Below, in pieces: positions 1-9,001 of a DNA stretch of 64,000 nt. The stretch spans positions 5,208,001 through 5,272,000 of the forward strand of contig NZ_CP019431.1 of NCBI RefSeq assembly GCF_009866765.1, given 5' to 3'. The stretch's first letter is position 1. Each line of letters opens with the position of its first letter. This DNA comes from Pseudomonas sp. S35 (GTDB lineage: Bacteria; Pseudomonadota; Gammaproteobacteria; Pseudomonadales; Pseudomonadaceae). Under the pieces are notes generated by a model. That model was not told the DNA's origin, made no database searches, and saw only the letters and a program-made list of their open reading frames with translations. The position numbers and the translations under genes were made by a program.

Positions 1-19
1 CGCGGTCTTGCAGATCCAT
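1..19 (-). CDS. slyX: Start of a gene cut by the left edge, probably slyX
   Basis: An ATG lies on the minus strand just after the HIT-like gene's TGA, with a 3-base gap, so it reads as the next gene of the same transcript. Only six codons remain (MDLQDR). From memory, Pseudomonas SlyX proteins begin with a very similar MDL..R stretch before a coiled coil, which is why the name is offered. Nothing else can be checked inside the window, so this is a weak call from context and six residues. Confidence 0.4.
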
Positions 20-22
20 GAT

Positions 23-451
23 TCAGCCCTGGGTAAAGATGAAGTCGGCAGGCAGCAGCTCACGCAGGCGTGCACGCATGTCGTCTGCCTGCGCTTGTGT
101 ATAAGGCCTGGCCGGATGCTTGCCCCACACCGGCGCAGGCCAGGCGGCGTCATCCCGCGTTCGTACGATCACGTGCACATGCAACTGACTGACAACGTTA
201 CCCAACGCACCAATATTCATCTTGTCGGCGGCCAGGCCAGCGCTCAGCCATTGCGCCAGGGCCGTCGTTTCCTGCCACAGCGTCTGCTGGTCGGCGACAT
301 CCAGTTGAAATACTTCGCTGATACCGTTGATACGCGGCACCAGGATGAACCAAGGGTAGTTCGAATCATTGGACAACAGCAGGCGGCACAGCGGGAAGTC
401 CCCGATGACCAGTGTGTCTTGTTGCAGGCGTTGATCTAAGGCAAACACCAC
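23..451 (-). CDS. HIT-like (histidine triad) family protein
   Basis: About 141 residues, the usual size of a single-domain HIT protein; the family are nucleotide hydrolases or transferases. The triad region reads QLHVHVIVR. Against the canonical H-x-H-x-H motif the first His is Gln, while the middle (nucleophilic) and last His are kept. The conserved Trp/Pro-rich tail of the family is present (WPAPVWG). Two adjacent GTG codons can start the protein; the second, giving VFALD, fits the MFALD start I recall for homologues, and a GGAG lies 5 to 8 bases upstream. A probable slyX follows after 3 bases. Substrate unknown. Confidence 0.8.
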   Translation of the reverse strand: MVFALDQRLQQDTLVIGDFPLCRLLLSNDSNYPWFILVPRINGISEVFQLDVADQQTLWQETTALAQWLSAGLAADKMNIGALGNVVSQLHVHVIVRTRDDAAWPAPVWGKHPARPYTQAQADDMRARLRELLPADFIFTQG

Positions 452-1191
452 GGGTACTCCGTTCGGCAGGTCAGGTTCAGGGCGCCAGCATACCGTTGAA
501 TGCCCCTGGCTTCACGGCGAATGCTTGCCTCGCCAGGCAACCTGATAAAAAAACTGCACCCTTTCGAGGCAGGCGAATAATTGAGCTACGCTAAATCGGG
601 CCTCACAGGGCCGCACCAAAATGACCCACTCGTGCCTCAAAGGGATCCGCCGATTACCCACTCAGAGGGGTGAACCGGTAACATTTTTCTACAGCACGGT
701 TTTTTTTCTCACCAAACAGGGATAACACGAACACGTCAACCCTAAATAAAACGGCGTAAAAAGCCCGTACTTATGAGGTTTTTACGTGGGTTTCACGTTT
801 TTCACGAAAAAATCACATTCGGCTGGCCGTTTGTGCACGCTTGTTGCATTAACCCTTTTATCGTCGGCAACGACACCCGTTCGGAAGCAGGTGTTTCGCG
901 ATAAAAGAACAGCGGCGTTTCAATGCGTATCAGGGAAGAATTCGAACTTCGAAAGGCGTTTGAAAAACAGTATTGAAGTTGTCAGTCCCGTGACACTCGG
1001 ACTGTGAATTTGCGACATGGAGCTAGCAATTTACGACAGCCTCGTAAAGAAGCTGAAAGGAAAGTTGGGTAAGTATCGTCATTAGAGTCTGCGTGATATA
1101 ACTTTGCGCCGACACAAAAAGAAAGAGCCGCCCAGATAAAAATACAGGTGGGACGGCAGTACTCTTCCTAAAACCAAAGGAGCAAATCACG
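452..1191. other. Long non-coding region ahead of the porin gene
   Basis: About 740 bases with no convincing gene. Two short plus-strand ORFs (412-594 and 786-1007) have no recognisable domain or good ribosome site. The stretch is more AT-rich than its surroundings, with T runs near 700-711 and AAAAA runs near 740-760. An AAAGGAG at 1177-1183 is the porin ribosome binding site. No operator could be named. A long regulatory leader for the porin is the simplest reading. Confidence 0.5.
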
Positions 1192-2532
1192 ATGCGCGTG
1201 ATGAAGTGGAGCATGATCGCCCTGGCTGTTTCAGCAGGCACCTCGCAGTTCGCAATCGCGTCCTCCCAGGACGACGCCAAGGGCTTTATCGAAGATAGCA
1301 CCCTGACCGCGAAAACCCGTGCAATGTACATGAACCGTGACTACAAGGACGGCGTGGGCAACGTGCGTCGTGGTAACGGTACCTACACCACCGGCACCGA
1401 CGACAAAGTCAGCGGCTACCGTGAAGACAGCGGCATCAGCGAGCTGCTCAACTATCAATCCGGCTTTACCCAGGGCACCGTCGGCTTTGGTGTCGACGCC
1501 ATGGCCATGGGCAGCTTCCGACTCGACGGCGGCGCGGGCCGTGCCGGTAACGGCCTGTTCGGCACCAATGGTGCCGGCGACCCCGAAACCACCCAGTCCA
1601 AAATTGGCGGCGCGGCAAAAGTCCGTCTCTCCAACACTGTTCTGAAATACGGTAACCAATTCGTATCCAGCCCGGTATTCACCACCGACGACGGTCGTCT
1701 GCTGCCTGAAGTCGCCACCGGTACCTTGATCACCAGCAACGAGATCAAAGGCCTGGAATTGATCGGCGGCCGCTTCACCGCGTTGAGCGCACAAACCGGC
1801 ATGGGCCGCGACAGCATCAACGGTCGCAACCGTGTTACCGGCGAGCAAAACCCAGGGCTGAGCTCAGCGAACATCGTTGGCGCAACCTACTCGGGTTTTG
1901 ACAACCTGGTTTTGGCCGCGCACGCGTCCGATATTGAAGACTACTGGAAGAAGCAGTACGTCAACGTCTTCTACACCCTGCCGCTGAGCGACAAGCAATC
2001 GTTGAGTTTCGACTTCAACGGCTACCGCAGCAAGGACGACGGCAAGAAGCTGGCCGGCGACTTGGACAACCGCGTCTGGAGCCTGGCAGCTGCCTATAGC
2101 ATCGACGCCCACAAGTTCACCCTGTCTTACCAGAAGTCTTCGGGTAAAACCGGTTACAACTACGGTGTAGACGGTGGCGGTACCGTTTACCTGGCCAACT
2201 CCGTGCAGATCTCTGACTTCGTTGGCAAAGACGAGAAGTCCTGGCAGGCTCGCTACGACCTGAACATGGCCTCCTTCGGCGTGCCGGGCCTGAGCTTCAT
2301 GACCCGCTACATTCGCGGTAGTGACGTTTCCGTTGAGGATTCCAGCGACGGCAAAGAGCACGAGTGGGACGTAGAAGCCAAGTACGTACTGCAAGAAGGC
2401 CCGGCCAAGGACCTGTCGTTCCGTCTGCGTAACGCGATCTATCGTGGCACCAACAGCGATTACCGCGCGACCAACTACGACAACCTGAACGACCTGCGTC
2501 TGATCGTAGAGTACCCACTGAGCATCTTGTAA
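1192..2532 (+). CDS. OprD-family outer membrane porin (OprE/OprQ-like)
   Basis: A 446-residue protein with a Sec signal peptide (about residues 1-23, ending around AIAS). The mature part begins with the family-typical SQDDAKGFIEDSTLTAKTR and shows alternating beta-strand sequence throughout. It ends in the aromatic/hydrophobic pattern expected of an 18-strand barrel (VEYPLSIL). OprD-family porins pass amino acids, peptides and organic acids through the outer membrane. The sequence resembles the OprE/OprQ branch rather than OprD itself, but substrate cannot be read from it. The start is set by AAAGGAG nine bases upstream; an in-frame ATG nine bases later is possible. A strong terminator follows, so it appears monocistronic. 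Confidence 0.9.
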   Translation: MRVMKWSMIALAVSAGTSQFAIASSQDDAKGFIEDSTLTAKTRAMYMNRDYKDGVGNVRRGNGTYTTGTDDKVSGYREDSGISELLNYQSGFTQGTVGFGVDAMAMGSFRLDGGAGRAGNGLFGTNGAGDPETTQSKIGGAAKVRLSNTVLKYGNQFVSSPVFTTDDGRLLPEVATGTLITSNEIKGLELIGGRFTALSAQTGMGRDSINGRNRVTGEQNPGLSSANIVGATYSGFDNLVLAAHASDIEDYWKKQYVNVFYTLPLSDKQSLSFDFNGYRSKDDGKKLAGDLDNRVWSLAAAYSIDAHKFTLSYQKSSGKTGYNYGVDGGGTVYLANSVQISDFVGKDEKSWQARYDLNMASFGVPGLSFMTRYIRGSDVSVEDSSDGKEHEWDVEAKYVLQEGPAKDLSFRLRNAIYRGTNSDYRATNYDNLNDLRLIVEYPLSIL

Positions 2533-2572
2533 TTTAAGTGCCCAGTTGATTGCGCGGACGCGCAACGCAAAT

Positions 2573-2609
2573 AAAAACCGACGCCCGAATCAGGGCGTCG
2601 GTTTTTTTT
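2573..2609 (+). terminator. Rho-independent terminator of the porin gene
   Basis: A perfect stem (ACCGACGCCC with GGGCGTCGGT, six-base loop) is followed by eight T residues. It sits about 45 bases after the porin stop codon. Confidence 0.93.
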
Positions 2610-2734
2610 GCCTGACAGAAGGCGTATCAACACGAACACTCACTTAAATAGCAAGCTAACTAAGTAAATCACGTTTACTAGTTGTGATACTCGGCGCTGA
2701 TTTGAACTTGGTAGTTACCAGGACCTAACAATAA

Positions 2735-2757
2735 ACAAGGGGCCTCAAGCCCCTTGT
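2735..2757 (-). terminator. Hairpin terminator downstream of the MscS gene
   Basis: A nine-base perfect stem (ACAAGGGGC with GCCCCTTGT) and a five-base loop. On the minus strand it is followed by TTTATTGTT, a modest T-rich tail. It lies about 50 bases beyond the mscS stop and probably ends that transcript. Confidence 0.65.
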
Positions 2758-2805
2758 CTTAGACAGCATTAGTTGACCGAAAGGCCAAGTAGTCTGAATG
2801 GCGTA

Positions 2806-3645
2806 TTACACCGCAGCTTCCTGAACCACGCGAATCACCCGTTGCGGGAAAGGAATATCGATTCCCGCCGCCTTTAAACGATCACGTGCCAGTTCATTAA
2901 GCATGAACACCACATCCCAATAATCAGGGGTGTTGGTCCAGCAACGCAGGGAAACCGTGATCGAACTATCGCCCAAGGTCGACACCACGGCTACCGCGGC
3001 AGGGTCGGTCAGCACACGCGGATCTTTTGCCAGTTCCAGCAGCACTTCACGGGCTTTTTGCAAGTCGGCGTTATAGTCCACACCCACGTCAAACACCACC
3101 TTGCGGGTCGGTTGACGGTTGGTGTTGGTGATGATGCCGTTGGACAAGATGCCGTTCGGCACGATAACGGTTTTGTTGTCGCCGGTACGCAGCACGGTGT
3201 GGAAGATCTGGATGCTGTCGACAGTACCCGAGGTGCCCTGGGCTTCGATCCAGTCACCAATGCGGAACGGGCGAAACAGCAGAATCAGCACGCCGCCGGC
3301 AAAGTTCGCCAGGCTGCCCTGCAGCGCCAGGCCGATGGCCAGGGTTGCGGCGCCGATGGCCGCCACGAACGAGGTCGTCGCCACACCAATCATCGAGGCC
3401 ACACTCACAATCAGCATGACTTTCAGCGCAATGTTCGCAAGGCTGGTGATGAAGTGTTGCAGCGCCAGGTCCGCGTTGCGGATGGCCAGTAAGCGTCCGA
3501 CCCGGTGGGTCAAAACGTTGATCAGCCACCAGCCAATGGCCAGGGTGATCACCGCCAGCAATACGCGGCTGCCGTATTCCATGATCATCGGGATCCACGA
3601 CTGCGAGGTCTTGATCAAGTGATCCATTTCAGCGTTTAAATCCAT
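2806..3645 (-). CDS. Small-conductance mechanosensitive channel, MscS family
   Basis: 279 residues, the length of a minimal E. coli-type MscS. Three hydrophobic segments lie at about residues 25-50, 65-90 and 95-130. The third is the Gly/Ala-rich pore helix (AAIGAATLAIGLALQGSLAN), followed by the conserved FRPFRIGDWIE and the cytoplasmic beta domain with the VPNG motif. Such channels open under hypo-osmotic membrane tension in the inner membrane. AGGAG stands 7 bases before the ATG. It reads in the same direction as yajQ but a hairpin separates the two, so they are probably separate transcripts. Confidence 0.93.
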   Translation of the reverse strand: MDLNAEMDHLIKTSQSWIPMIMEYGSRVLLAVITLAIGWWLINVLTHRVGRLLAIRNADLALQHFITSLANIALKVMLIVSVASMIGVATTSFVAAIGAATLAIGLALQGSLANFAGGVLILLFRPFRIGDWIEAQGTSGTVDSIQIFHTVLRTGDNKTVIVPNGILSNGIITNTNRQPTRKVVFDVGVDYNADLQKAREVLLELAKDPRVLTDPAAVAVVSTLGDSSITVSLRCWTNTPDYWDVVFMLNELARDRLKAAGIDIPFPQRVIRVVQEAAV

Positions 3646-3689
3646 GTGGTTTCTCCTGTGTGGCGGATATGCGGCTTTATTGACAGCCT

Positions 3690-3718
3690 AAAAACGCAAA
3701 TGAGCCCCGTAGGGCTCA
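3690..3718 (-). terminator. Terminator of yajQ
   Basis: A perfect seven-base stem (TGAGCCC with GGGCTCA) and four-base loop, followed on the minus strand by TTTGCGTTTTTA. It lies about 65 bases past the yajQ stop. Confidence 0.75.
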
Positions 3719-3781
3719 AGTGTAGGCGCAGGTTCTGGGGCGTGGGACGTCAAAATCGCCTACTGGTTCCCCAAAGTGCCA

Positions 3782-4267
3782 TCAGTCGCGGAAGTTATTG
3801 AACTGCAGCGGCATGTCGAAGGTCTTGGCACGCAGGGCCGCGATGGCCTCTTGCAGGTCATCGCGCTTCTTGCCAGTGATACGAACCTGCTCACCCTGGA
3901 TGGCTGCCTGGACTTTGAGCTTGGCATCCTTGACATGGGCGACGATTTTCTTCGCCAGCTCCTTGTCGATACCTTCCTTGAGCACAGCTTCCTGCTTCAT
4001 CAGCTTGCCGGAGGCGTAGGCATCTTTGATTTCAAGGCACTGCGCATCGATCTTGCGCTTGACCAACGACAGCTTGAGGATTTCGATCATCGCTTCCAGC
4101 TGGAAATCGGCTTCAGCGGTCAGGTTGACGGTCAGTTCCTTTTCCTTGAATTCGAAGCTGCCCTTGCCTTTCAAGTCATAGCGACGGTCCAGCTCCTTCA
4201 CGGCGTTCTCGACGGCGTTGGTGACTTCGTGTTTGTCCAGTTCGGATACCACGTCGAACGAAGGCAT
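3782..4267 (-). CDS. yajQ: YajQ-family nucleotide/cyclic-di-GMP-binding protein
   Basis: 161 residues, full length. It starts with the family signature [20 protein letters not shown] and contains [10 protein letters not shown], and ends in QFNNFRD. YajQ folds as two ferredoxin-like domains. Family members bind nucleotides, and in Xanthomonas and Pseudomonas cyclic-di-GMP binding with effects on gene expression and virulence has been reported. A GGAG lies 8 bases before the ATG. It is divergent from the PanE-like gene and flanked downstream by a terminator, so it is likely transcribed alone. Confidence 0.95.
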   Translation of the reverse strand: MPSFDVVSELDKHEVTNAVENAVKELDRRYDLKGKGSFEFKEKELTVNLTAEADFQLEAMIEILKLSLVKRKIDAQCLEIKDAYASGKLMKQEAVLKEGIDKELAKKIVAHVKDAKLKVQAAIQGEQVRITGKKRDDLQEAIAALRAKTFDMPLQFNNFRD

Positions 4268-4285
4268 GTGATTTCTCCAATATAA

Positions 4286-5308
<1,023 letters not shown>

Positions 5309-5354
5309 AGCACGCGCTACCCTGCCCGCCTGTCTATCACCTGGGAAAACCCTG

Positions 5355-7391
5355 ATGCCGTTGCGCCAGCGCCTCGAAAATCTACCGGTAGGGCAGAAAC
5401 TGCTGGCCGCCCTGCTGGTGTTGTTGACCACCGTGTTGCTGGTGGCCAACCTCACCTTTATCAGCGCCGCGTACTGGATCTCCCAGGAAAGCATGGCCCC
5501 CCAGGCCTTGCAGGCCATCGGACGCCTGGTCTCCAACCCGGCCCTCGCTGCTGAAGCACTCGAATCCCCGGCCAAGGCCAACGCCCTGCTCAATGAACTG
5601 ACCAGTTATTCGCCGTTGCGCGCCGCCGCCTTGTATGACGGCGAAGGTAACCGTTTGGCGCAGATGCAACACGGTGATCGCCTGCACCTGCCGGACAACT
5701 ACCGGCATATCGAAGCGTGGCGCGTAACCGAATTTCGCAGCAACCAAGTGATTACCCTGCCTCGCCCCGGCCAGCCTTCCGGACATTTGCTGCTGGTGGC
5801 CAGCAGTGAACTGCCAGTGGCGTTCTATACCGGCACGCTGACCGCCAGCCTGGGCATCCTGATTTTCAGCGTGCTGCTGTGGCTGATCATCGCCCGGCAG
5901 ATCAAGCGCCTGATCACCCGGCCGATCCATGAACTGGAAGAACTGTCGCGCCAGGTGACTCGCGAAGAGAACTACGCCCTGCGCGCCGGCCGTGGCAACC
6001 ACGATGAAATCGGCAGCCTGGCCGAAGCCTTCAACACCATGCTGTCGCGCATCGAAGCTCGCGAACAGCAGCTCAAGCGCGCAAGGGACGACTCCCAGGC
6101 CGCTTATGACCAAGCCCAAGGCCTGGCAGAAGAAACACGCCACACCAACCGAAAACTGGAACTGGAAGTCCAGGTTCGCAGCAAAATCGAGAAAAAACTC
6201 ACGGGTTTTCAGAATTACCTGAACAGCATCATCGACTCGATGCCCTCGGCGCTGATCGCCCTGGACGAGCAGCTCTACGTCACCCAGTGGAACCAGGAAG
6301 CCAGTGCGCTTTCCGGGACGCGCCTGGATGAAGCCTTGAACCAGCCGATTTACCTCGCCTTCCAACCGCTCAAGCCGTACCTGCCGCAAATCAAGGCCAC
6401 CGTTGAGCAGCACACGGTGGAGCGTATCGAGCGTGTCACCTGGATCAAGGACGACGAGCCAAAACATTACGCACTGACCTTTTACCCACTGACGGGCGGT
6501 GCCGGGCGCGGCGTGGTAATCCGCATCGATGACATCACCCAGCGCCTGTCCCTGGAAGAAATGATGGTGCAGTCGGAAAAAATGCTTTCCGTCGGCGGGC
6601 TGGCTGCTGGCATGGCACATGAGATCAACAACCCGTTGGGGGCGATCCTGCACAATGTGCAGAACATCCGCCGCCGCCTCTCCGCCGATTTGCCCAAGAA
6701 CCTGGAATACGCCGAACAGGCGGGTATCGAACTGGAAACGGTCAACCGCTACCTGGAGGGCCGCGAGGTACCGCAACTGCTCGATGGCATCCAGCAAGCC
6801 GGGGCACGGGCAGCCAAGATCGTCACCCATATGCTCAGCTTCAGCCGCCGCAGCAACCGACAGATGGCGCCCTGCGACTTGCCGGCGCTGATCGATCAGG
6901 CCGTTGAAATTGCCGGCAACGACTTCGACCTGGCCATCGGCTTCGACTTCAAGGGCCAGGCCATCACTCGCCAGTTCGACCCGCAACTGGGCCCCGTGCC
7001 CGGCACCGCCAACGAGCTGGAACAAGTGCTGCTCAACCTGCTGAAAAACGCGGCCCAGGCCATTCACCTGCGCGAAGACGATCGCGAGCCGGGGCGCATC
7101 ATCCTGCGCACCCGCCTCAACCCACCGTGGGCGGAAATCCAGGTAGAAGACAACGGCATCGGCATGAGCGAAAACGTGCGCAAGCGCACCTTCGAACCGT
7201 TTTTCACCACCAAGGAAATCGGCCAGGGCACCGGGCTTGGGCTGTCGGTGTCGTACTTCATCATCACCAACAACCACAAAGGCCAGATGGAGGTGCACTC
7301 GACCCTCGGCCAAGGCACCTGCTTTACCCTGCGTATCCCCTTGGCCGGCAGCCAACTGCCGCCCTACGAACTGACCCAACTGGAGCACTGA
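5355..7391 (+). CDS. Membrane histidine kinase with HAMP and PAS domains (PA4398-like)
   Basis: 678 residues. TM1 is at about 16-38, followed by a periplasmic sensor region of about 120 residues, TM2 at 160-182 and a HAMP domain near 183-235. A coiled coil follows, then a PAS domain (about 280-400) and HisKA with phospho-acceptor His422 (AAGMAHEINNPLG). The HATPase domain carries NLLKNAAQAI, DNGIGM and GTGLGLSV boxes. No response regulator is next to it, so its partner is elsewhere. The position between panE and a cobalamin adenosyltransferase matches PA4398 of P. aeruginosa, reported to affect swarming and biofilm formation. The stimulus is unknown. The downstream gene starts three bases after its stop, implying co-translation. 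Confidence 0.9.
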   Translation: MPLRQRLENLPVGQKLLAALLVLLTTVLLVANLTFISAAYWISQESMAPQALQAIGRLVSNPALAAEALESPAKANALLNELTSYSPLRAAALYDGEGNRLAQMQHGDRLHLPDNYRHIEAWRVTEFRSNQVITLPRPGQPSGHLLLVASSELPVAFYTGTLTASLGILIFSVLLWLIIARQIKRLITRPIHELEELSRQVTREENYALRAGRGNHDEIGSLAEAFNTMLSRIEAREQQLKRARDDSQAAYDQAQGLAEETRHTNRKLELEVQVRSKIEKKLTGFQNYLNSIIDSMPSALIALDEQLYVTQWNQEASALSGTRLDEALNQPIYLAFQPLKPYLPQIKATVEQHTVERIERVTWIKDDEPKHYALTFYPLTGGAGRGVVIRIDDITQRLSLEEMMVQSEKMLSVGGLAAGMAHEINNPLGAILHNVQNIRRRLSADLPKNLEYAEQAGIELETVNRYLEGREVPQLLDGIQQAGARAAKIVTHMLSFSRRSNRQMAPCDLPALIDQAVEIAGNDFDLAIGFDFKGQAITRQFDPQLGPVPGTANELEQVLLNLLKNAAQAIHLREDDREPGRIILRTRLNPPWAEIQVEDNGIGMSENVRKRTFEPFFTTKEIGQGTGLGLSVSYFIITNNHKGQMEVHSTLGQGTCFTLRIPLAGSQLPPYELTQLEH

Positions 7392-7393
7392 CC

Positions 7394-7972
7394 ATGGGCT
7401 TTCGCCTGTCGAAGATTTACACCCGCACCGGAGACCAGGGCGAAACCGGCCTTGGTGACGGCCGCCGCGTGCCCAAGGACCATCCACGGGTGGAGGCCAT
7501 TGGCGAGGTCGATACGCTGAACAGTCAATTGGGATTGCTGCTGGCTTACCTTGAAGCGCTCGGTGGACAGCATCCCGGCTTACAGGACGTGATAGAGGTG
7601 CTGACGCCGTGCCAACATCGCCTGTTTGACCTGGGCGGTGAGCTGGCGATGCCGGTGTACAAGGCCTTGAATGCGGCGGAAGTGGACCGGCTGGAAGCGG
7701 CGATCGATCGCTGGAATGAAGAGGTGGGGCCGCTGGAAAACTTCATCTTGCCCGGCGGCTCAGCGTTGATCGCCCAGGCTCATGTGTGCCGCAGCCTGGC
7801 GCGCAGTGCGGAGCGGCGGTGTCAGCAGTTGAATGCGGTCGAGCCGTTGGAAGGGGTGGGGTTGGCGTATATCAATCGGTTGTCGGATTTGCTGTTTGTG
7901 GCGGCCAGGGTGATTGCCAAGCGCCAGGGGGTGGCTGAGGTGTTGTGGCAGGCGGCCGCGAAGCCACACTGA
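7394..7972 (+). CDS. Corrinoid adenosyltransferase, PduO type
   Basis: 192 residues starting two bases after the kinase stop codon. The N-terminal ATP/cobalamin motif YTRTGDQGETGLGDG is typical of PduO-type ATP:cob(I)alamin adenosyltransferases, as are the later FILPGGS and RRCQQL (arginine-rich helix) segments. The enzyme transfers the 5'-deoxyadenosyl group of ATP to reduced corrinoid, giving adenosylcobalamin in the cytoplasm. It closes the panE-kinase group and is followed by a long hairpin. It lies outside any cobalamin cluster, as is normal for PduO-type enzymes. Confidence 0.93.
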   Translation: MGFRLSKIYTRTGDQGETGLGDGRRVPKDHPRVEAIGEVDTLNSQLGLLLAYLEALGGQHPGLQDVIEVLTPCQHRLFDLGGELAMPVYKALNAAEVDRLEAAIDRWNEEVGPLENFILPGGSALIAQAHVCRSLARSAERRCQQLNAVEPLEGVGLAYINRLSDLLFVAARVIAKRQGVAEVLWQAAAKPH

Positions 7973-7993
7973 GGTTTTTTGGGTGACCTTTAG

Positions 7994-8025
7994 GGCCCTA
8001 TCGGGGGTTTGCCCCCGATAGGGCC
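7994..8025. terminator. Long hairpin between convergent genes, REP-like
   Basis: A 14-base perfect stem (GGCCCTATCGGGGG with its complement) and a four-base loop, in the gap between the convergent adenosyltransferase and Nudix genes. The inner part ATCGGGGG...CCCCCGAT is shared with the REP elements elsewhere in the window. There is no T tract, so termination would rest on the stem itself. Confidence 0.6.
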
Positions 8026-8038
8026 AGTCAGGACAATA

Positions 8039-8983
8039 TCAACCCTCAGGCCAGAATGCCCGAATCCCAGCAACACCCTGAGCCCCGGCCTCCCAAGCCT
8101 GTTCCCGCTCAGCAGGGCCAACCCCGCCCAGCAGAAACACCGGTTTGCTGAACCCACGGATCAGCTCCGCCGCCTGCTCCCAACCCAATGGCTGGGCATC
8201 CGGGTGAGTCTGGGTCGGTTGCACCGGTGACAGCGTGACAAAATCCACGCCCATCAACTCGGCCAACGCCAGTTCTTCAGCGTTGTGGCACGACGCCGCC
8301 AACCAACGATCCTTCGGCAATGGCCGGCCCTTGCTCGCGTATTTGCGCAATTGGGCCGAGGTCATGTGCCAGCCGGCGGACGGAAAATCCCCCAGCCATT
8401 CGAACGGCCCCTTGAGCATCAACTGCGCCTTGCCGGCACACAGCCCTACCGCATCCACTGCCAGGTCGCGGTATTTAGGATCGTAACCGTTGGGCGCACG
8501 CAGTTGGACCAGCTTGATGCCGCCCGCGATAGCCTTCTGAATCCCGCGCAACAACGTCGGGGTTTCCAGCTCGCCGGGGGTAATCAGGTAATCGGCGGGC
8601 AGGCGTGCGGCGGCAATGATCGGCGCGTTGGCCGCCGGGAATTCATAATTGATCAGATCCCGAGGCGCAACCCACTCCAAGGGTTGCCCTTCGGCACCGT
8701 GCGGTTCACCCGTGAACGCTGAAACTTCCCAGACATCCAGCAACACCTGCTTGTCGGGGTAGTCATGCTGCACCTTGATCAACGGCCGCGCCGTGGTGAC
8801 CTGGATGCCCAGTTCCTCCTGCAATTCACGGGACAAGGCCGCAGCGACTGACTCGCCCGCCTCCACCTTGCCACCGGGAAACTCCCAGAGACCGCCCTGA
8901 TGCTGGGTATCGGCGCGGCGTGCCAGCAGGATCCTGCCATCGACACCGCGGATCACCGCTGCTGCTACATGCACTCGTTTCAC
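8039..8983 (-). CDS. Nudix hydrolase fused to a TenI/ThiE-like domain
   Basis: 314 residues. Residues 1-130 are a MutT-type Nudix domain with a perfect Nudix box at 38-60 (G38, E44, R52, E53, E56, E57, G59). Such domains remove oxidised nucleotides such as 8-oxo-dGTP. Residues 135-314 resemble the thiamine phosphate synthase/TenI barrel, but the LREK motif reads LRAP and the GVHLGQ region reads GWHMTS. True ThiE activity is therefore doubtful. The fusion is common in pseudomonads. The start is GTG, with GGAGG nine bases upstream. It follows argJ by 18 bases on the same strand, so co-transcription is likely. Confidence 0.88.
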   Translation of the reverse strand: MKRVHVAAAVIRGVDGRILLARRADTQHQGGLWEFPGGKVEAGESVAAALSRELQEELGIQVTTARPLIKVQHDYPDKQVLLDVWEVSAFTGEPHGAEGQPLEWVAPRDLINYEFPAANAPIIAAARLPADYLITPGELETPTLLRGIQKAIAGGIKLVQLRAPNGYDPKYRDLAVDAVGLCAGKAQLMLKGPFEWLGDFPSAGWHMTSAQLRKYASKGRPLPKDRWLAASCHNAEELALAELMGVDFVTLSPVQPTQTHPDAQPLGWEQAAELIRGFSKPVFLLGGVGPAEREQAWEAGAQGVAGIRAFWPEG

Positions 8984-9001
8984 CGCGCTTATCCTCCAGG
9001 C

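Noticed and set aside
786..1007. 73-codon ORF in the porin leader
   Set aside because: It begins at GTG without a ribosome site and has no domain or clear codon signal.
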